Notes under the pieces: generated by a model | Database searches by the model: none | Told to the model about the DNA's origin: nothing | The model's input: only the letters and a program-made list of their open reading frames with translations | Translations under genes and position numbers: made by a program | Shown here: in pieces, positions 6,956 through 10,002 of the stretch | Numbering within the stretch: the first letter of the stretch is position 1 | Layout: each line of letters opens with the position of its first letter | NCBI GenBank assembly: GCA_946886375.1 | Contig: CAMPIL010000108.1 | Coordinates: forward strand, 1 to 10,002 | DNA: 10,002 nucleotides | Reading direction: 5' to 3' | DNA from: an uncultured Phycisphaerales bacterium | Lineage (GTDB): Bacteria > Planctomycetota > Phycisphaerae > Phycisphaerales > SM1A02

Positions 6956-6974
6956 CGTGATTTCGCTGTTTTGA
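6111..6974 (+). CDS. SGNH/GDSL hydrolase-like protein, copy 2 with native C-terminus
   Basis: This 287-residue protein is identical to the product of 4180-5031 up to residue 281 or so, then ends in the native GTVISLF with TGA at 6972-6974. That end lies just beyond the repeat boundary, so this is the copy whose 3' end continues into unique sequence. The motif set is GASNLTR (29-35), GHGRSYG (59-65), GND (114-116) and DPIHI (213-217). After the last motif, a C-terminal region contains a CAMCGGDDQRC cysteine pattern (233-243) and a basic RWLRLRMMTPQKWW stretch (250-263). The cysteine pattern might bind a metal or form a disulfide. A hydrolase role is inferred from motifs only. GAGG lies 5 bases before the ATG. 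The gene is followed 174 bases later by ahcY, which has its own promoter, so the two are probably not co-transcribed from one start. Confidence 0.78.
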   Translation: MAADSEHTYAGAVASSGQSHPGARLVLLGASNLTRAISTVIETSRLMFSSPLEIFAAIGHGRSYGMRSRVLLRELPSILECGLWDALAQTSTRTRAESSKGEKTQTFALITDVGNDIIYGASPQKVAAWVEQCIERLLHHGASIAMTSLPIESIRAVQPWQFTIVKTMLFPRHKLTYEDAIRRANELHDLIVDLAQRRDVRIVESRATWYGFDPIHIRMRNWSEAWSEILSTCAMCGGDDQRCAKPSISRWLRLRMMTPQKWWLAGREMSHPQPAGRFADGTVISLF

Positions 6975-7051
6975 ACCTCGCCTGACGTCGGGGCTTGTGA
7001 TCGGCCTTGTCCCGCCTGATAAAAACGCCAAAACTAGTGCCCCAGCCCGGT

Positions 7052-7080
7052 TTGCACGGGGTGAAGATGGGTTCTACAAT
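7052..7080 (+). promoter_or_regulatory. Sigma-70-type promoter of ahcY
   Basis: TTGCAC at 7052-7057 and TACAAT at 7075-7080 are separated by 17 bases, the optimal spacing, and each differs little from the TTGACA/TATAAT consensus. Transcription would begin near 7087, giving a leader of about 62 bases before the GTG start. The leader opens with a direct repeat GGATGAA (7087-7093 and 7095-7101). Confidence 0.65.
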
Positions 7081-7135
7081 ATATCCGGATGAACGGATGA
7101 ATGTGCCGACCCATCCTCATGACTTGATCCACTTT

Positions 7136-7139
7136 GGAG
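7136..7139 (+). promoter_or_regulatory. Ribosome binding site that decides the ahcY start
   Basis: GGAG at 7136-7139 lies 9 bases before GTG 7149. The alternative in-frame TTG at 7134 overlaps this site and has no upstream purine-rich element, so GTG 7149 is preferred. Confidence 0.7.
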
Positions 7140-7148
7140 ATTGCTCTC

Positions 7149-8684
7149 GTGTCCACGACCACTGCAACCCGACCGTCCGGCCCCGCGGCTTCCACCTTTA
7201 TGGATACCGGGCTGCCGCTGTTCACCAACCTGCCTTTCAAGGTTGCGGACCTTTCGCCCAAGACGGTGGCGTTCGGCCGCAAGGAAATTGAACTGGCCGA
7301 GCACGAGATGCCGGGGCTGATGGCGTTGCGTCAGCAATACGCAGGGCAGAAGCCGCTGGCCGGGGCGCGCATCACCGGGTCGCTGCACATGACGATCCAG
7401 ACCGCGGTGCTGATCGAAACGCTGGTTGAGTTGGGCGCGCAGGTTCGCTGGGCGTCGTGCAACATTTTCTCCACGCAGGATCACGCCGCCGCCGCTGTTG
7501 CCGTCGGCCGCAATGGCACCGTGCAGAACCCCAAGGGCGTGCCGGTGTTTGCATGGAAGGGTGAATCGCTGCCGGAGTATTGGTGGTGCACCTTCCAGGC
7601 TCTGCACTGGGGCGATGGCAAGGGGCCGACGCTTATCCTCGATGACGGCGGCGACGCAACGCTGCTGGTTCACAAAGGCCTTGAATACAACCGCTCATCC
7701 GCGGGCGTGCCCGATCTTTCCACCGCTGACAGCGAAGAGTTCCAGATCGTGCTGCAACTGCTGGCCGACATCCAGTCCGCCAAGCCGCGCTTCTGGGAGA
7801 ACTTCGCCACGGCAATCCAAGGCGTGTCGGAGGAAACCACCACCGGCGTCACGCGGTTGTACCAGATGGCCCACAACAAGACGCTGCTGTTCCCAGCCAT
7901 TAACGTCAACAACTCCGTCACCAAGTCCAAGTTCGACAACATCTATGGCTGCCGGCACTCGCTTGTGGATGGCATCATGCGCGCCACCGATGTGATGCTC
8001 GCGGGCAAGGTCGCGGTGATCTGTGGCTACGGCGACGTGGGCAAGGGCTGCGCCCAATCGCTGCGCGGCCAGCAGTGCCGGGTTGTCATCACCGAAATCG
8101 ACCCGATCTGCGCGTTGCAGGCGTGCATGGATGGCTACCAGGTCGTCACGCTTGAAGATGTCGTCGAAACCGCCGACATCTTCGTCACCGCCACCGGCAA
8201 CCTGAACATCATCACCGCCGAGCACATGGCCCGCATGAAGCACAATGCCATCGTGGGCAACATCGGCCACTTCGACAACGAAATCGATATGGCGGGCCTG
8301 GCCAATTATCCCGGCATCAAGCGCGTGAACGTGAAGCCGCAGGTTGATGAATGGCAGTTTGCCGCCTCGGGCAAGATCAAGGCCCACAGCGTCATCGTGC
8401 TGGCCGAAGGTCGGCTGCTCAACTTAGGTTGCGCGACGGGCCATCCGAGTTTCGTGATGAGTTCATCGTTCACCAACCAGGTTCTCGCGCAGCTTGAACT
8501 TCATAAGAATCACGTCAACTATGAGAAGAAAGTGTACACGCTGCCCAAGAAACTGGACGAGGACGTGGCCCGCCTGCACCTTGAAAAGTTGGGCGCAAAG
8601 CTGACGAAGCTCTCGCCCAAGCAGGCCCAGTACATCGGCGTGCCGATGGAAGGCCCGTACAAGCCGGAGTATTACCGGTATTGA
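7149..8684 (+). CDS. ahcY: S-adenosylhomocysteine hydrolase (adenosylhomocysteinase)
   Basis: The enzyme splits S-adenosylhomocysteine reversibly to adenosine and homocysteine with bound NAD, recycling the product of SAM-dependent methylations in the cytoplasm. The 511-residue product has all landmarks: [10 protein letters not shown] (77-86), [12 protein letters not shown] (105-116), DDGGDAT (165-171), EETTTGV (228-234), SVTKSKFDN (256-264 with the catalytic Lys259 and Asp263), C268, the NAD-binding GYGDVGKG (293-300), [10 protein letters not shown] (371-380) and the C-terminal KPEYYRY that reaches into the partner subunit. Residues about 193-227 form the roughly 40-residue insertion found in the long bacterial and plant type, and about 25 extra residues precede the first conserved segment, explaining the length. 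The GTG start follows GGAG by 9 bases. A promoter at 7052-7080 and a terminator at 8721-8755 make it a likely single-gene unit. No metK, metH or luxS lies beside it. Confidence 0.97.
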   Translation: MSTTTATRPSGPAASTFMDTGLPLFTNLPFKVADLSPKTVAFGRKEIELAEHEMPGLMALRQQYAGQKPLAGARITGSLHMTIQTAVLIETLVELGAQVRWASCNIFSTQDHAAAAVAVGRNGTVQNPKGVPVFAWKGESLPEYWWCTFQALHWGDGKGPTLILDDGGDATLLVHKGLEYNRSSAGVPDLSTADSEEFQIVLQLLADIQSAKPRFWENFATAIQGVSEETTTGVTRLYQMAHNKTLLFPAINVNNSVTKSKFDNIYGCRHSLVDGIMRATDVMLAGKVAVICGYGDVGKGCAQSLRGQQCRVVITEIDPICALQACMDGYQVVTLEDVVETADIFVTATGNLNIITAEHMARMKHNAIVGNIGHFDNEIDMAGLANYPGIKRVNVKPQVDEWQFAASGKIKAHSVIVLAEGRLLNLGCATGHPSFVMSSSFTNQVLAQLELHKNHVNYEKKVYTLPKKLDEDVARLHLEKLGAKLTKLSPKQAQYIGVPMEGPYKPEYYRY

Positions 8685-8720
8685 GTCGCTCTGCGATTCT
8701 GAACGCAACAACCTCACCCT

Positions 8721-8755
8721 GAACCGGCACGTACTCGTGCCGGTTCTATTTTTTT
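8721..8755 (+). terminator. Intrinsic terminator of ahcY
   Basis: GAACCGGCACG (8721-8731) pairs perfectly with CGTGCCGGTTC (8736-8746) to give an 11-bp stem with a TACT loop, followed by TA and seven T residues (8749-8755). It begins 37 bases after the ahcY stop and is the clearest regulatory element in the window. Confidence 0.92.
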
Positions 8756-8823
8756 CATTTAGGCCGCGTTCCAAGTTAGTCATCGCTTGAATACACTGGA
8801 CTGATGTCCGCGGATCCGCGCGA

Positions 8824-10002
8824 TTGCGTCAGTCGAATCAGGTTGTCGGTTCAAGTGCGCACTCCAGGTTCTCCGCTGCGCTTCCATATGCGGGCCTCGT
8901 GCTGCTTGCGATCATTTTTCATTGGCCAATCCTCTTTTCATCCGTCGATGAATTGATCGACACCTCCGACATTCGCCTGTATTTTCACTGGCTGCACCAG
9001 TTCACGCGCGAGCATCTGCTGGCGGGCCGGCTGCCGCTGTGGGACCCGTACAACTATTGCGGCACGCCGTTTGCGGCCAACCCGCAGGCCACCGTGTTCT
9101 ATCCGTTGAGTTGGCTGCACCTGCTCATGCCGGTGATTCACGCGCACAAGTGGATGATCGCGCTGCATGGCGTTCTGGCGGGATCGTTCATGTACATGTA
9201 TTTGCGGCGGGTGAGGTTGGACGCGAGCGCGGCGTTCATCGCCGCGGCGCCGTACATGCTCGGCAATTACGCGATGGCGAACGCGGCGGTGGGGCACTTG
9301 ACGATGTTGTTCACGATGACGTGGATACCGCTGGCGCTGTGGTGCATCGAGCGCGCGGTGCAGGCCCGAATCCTGGGCTGGAAAGCATGGACGTGGTGGA
9401 TGCTGTTGGCTGGCGCGGTGATGGGCGTGCAATTCCTCGCAGGCGAGCCGCAGAACTGTTACTACACTGGCCTGCTCGTCACGGTGTATGTAATCGTGCG
9501 GACACTGCGCGATGAAGATGAAAAGCAGGGGATGGGGGCGTCGATTCGGTTCATCGCGATTGGATTGGCCATCACGGCGATTTCAGCGGCGTGTTTCTCC
9601 GCAATCCAACTCTTGCCTGCCGCCGAGTTCGCGCTGCACTCGGATCGCGGCAGCAACACCTATGAATTCGCCACGTTCATGTCGGTGCCGCCCGCATCGT
9701 TCACCGAGTTCCTGATGCCCTGGAGAAACCGGGCGCACGCCTTCGGCTGGCACGCATCGAAGTGGAACTGGACCGTGCAGCAGAACTGGGAATTCGCAGG
9801 CTACGTTGGCGTGTTCACGCTCATTCTTGCGGCGATGTCATTTGGCGTGCGCCGGCGCGCGGCTCTGTTGGCGATGCAGATTGCGCTTGCGATTTCAATC
9901 GTGATGATGCTGGGGCGATTTACCCCTGCCTATCGCATCATGCACGAGTTCGTGCCGGGACTCGGGCTGTTCCGCGTGCCGGCGCGTGCGATGATCCTGG
10001 CC
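8824..10002 (+). CDS. YfhO-like polytopic membrane protein (5' part, runs off window)
   Basis: The frame is open from after TGA 8788-8790 to the window end; 393 codons are visible from TTG 8824. Several hydrophobic segments are evident, the first near residues 22-40 (LPYAGLVLLAIIFHWPILF). A periplasmic-type loop follows with PLWDPYNYCGTPF (about 71-83) and NPQATVFYPL (86-95). Other segments include FIAAAPYMLGNYAMAN, WIPLALWCIERAV and FLAGEPQNCYY, and a late GLGLFRVPARAMIL. This arrangement is typical of YfhO/GT-C-type integral membrane proteins. These use lipid-linked sugars or otherwise act in cell-envelope polysaccharide modification; the specific role here is unknown. The start is uncertain: TTG 8824 has GGA 9 bases upstream, and GTG 8899 is possible but would cut into the first membrane segment. 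An ATG at 8804 is in another frame. The gene follows the ahcY terminator and so has its own promoter. Confidence 0.8.
   Translation, partial: MRQSNQVVGSSAHSRFSAALPYAGLVLLAIIFHWPILFSSVDELIDTSDIRLYFHWLHQFTREHLLAGRLPLWDPYNYCGTPFAANPQATVFYPLSWLHLLMPVIHAHKWMIALHGVLAGSFMYMYLRRVRLDASAAFIAAAPYMLGNYAMANAAVGHLTMLFTMTWIPLALWCIERAVQARILGWKAWTWWMLLAGAVMGVQFLAGEPQNCYYTGLLVTVYVIVRTLRDEDEKQGMGASIRFIAIGLAITAISAACFSAIQLLPAAEFALHSDRGSNTYEFATFMSVPPASFTEFLMPWRNRAHAFGWHASKWNWTVQQNWEFAGYVGVFTLILAAMSFGVRRRAALLAMQIALAISIVMMLGRFTPAYRIMHEFVPGLGLFRVPARAMILA

Noticed and set aside
6222..7031. Long minus-strand open frame (about 269 codons) opposite the SGNH-like gene
   Set aside because: It lies antisense to a gene with clear motifs, is His/Arg/Gln-rich without any domain, and has no ribosome binding site; long antisense frames are expected in GC-rich DNA. 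The same applies to its counterpart at 4291-4998.
6975..7148. SAH or SAM riboswitch upstream of ahcY
   Set aside because: The region lacks the conserved GC-rich core of the SAH riboswitch and any long paired structure; an ordinary promoter and short leader explain it.
7695..8387. Minus-strand open frame of about 230 codons inside ahcY
   Set aside because: It is a shadow of the strongly conserved ahcY frame, with composition typical of antisense codons and no motif.

Overview
The window reads as a GC-rich chromosomal segment from a planctomycete, most likely a member of the Phycisphaerae. Three things point there: a secreted protein ending in dockerin-like Ca-binding repeats of the D-x-N-x-DG-x-VN type, a multi-residue ECF sigma factor of the kind abundant in Planctomycetota, and the general gene content. 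The assignment is an inference from protein style; there is no rRNA or other marker here.

Layout. Positions 1-497 (+) are the 3' end of a secreted beta-helix/choice-of-anchor-Q protein with a dockerin-like tail. Convergent to it, on the minus strand from 2940 down to 551, is a tight operon: an ECF sigma factor, an unrecognised 209-residue protein, a CYTH-fold triphosphatase-like protein and the ATP synthase epsilon subunit (atpC). The first three genes overlap by 4 bases each; atpC follows after 58 bases. No atpD lies beside atpC.

Positions 3031-6974 hold a divergent pair: an M28 zinc aminopeptidase-like protein (-) and an SGNH/GDSL-type hydrolase-like protein (+). A 1,931-base block covering most of both genes occurs twice in direct tandem (3094-5024 and 5025-6955), identical as far as I can compare by eye. 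Copy 1 keeps the native peptidase C-terminus but has an altered hydrolase end. Copy 2 has the native hydrolase end, but its peptidase reads across the junction into antisense hydrolase sequence, giving a chimeric 471-residue frame. This is either a very recent tandem duplication or an assembly artefact, and it is the most notable structure in the window.

Positions 7052-8756 (+) form a self-contained transcription unit for S-adenosylhomocysteine hydrolase (ahcY), with a good sigma-70-like promoter, a Shine-Dalgarno site that decides a GTG start, and a strong intrinsic terminator. From about 8824 to the window end (+) runs the N-terminal part of a YfhO-like polytopic membrane protein (GT-C-type), truncated by the window. 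I see no CRISPR array, tRNA, rRNA, transposase or phage gene, and no gene-free stretch over 300 bases. I did not find a convincing new biological system; the best candidates are the sigma factor/unknown/CYTH/atpC operon and the tandem duplication.
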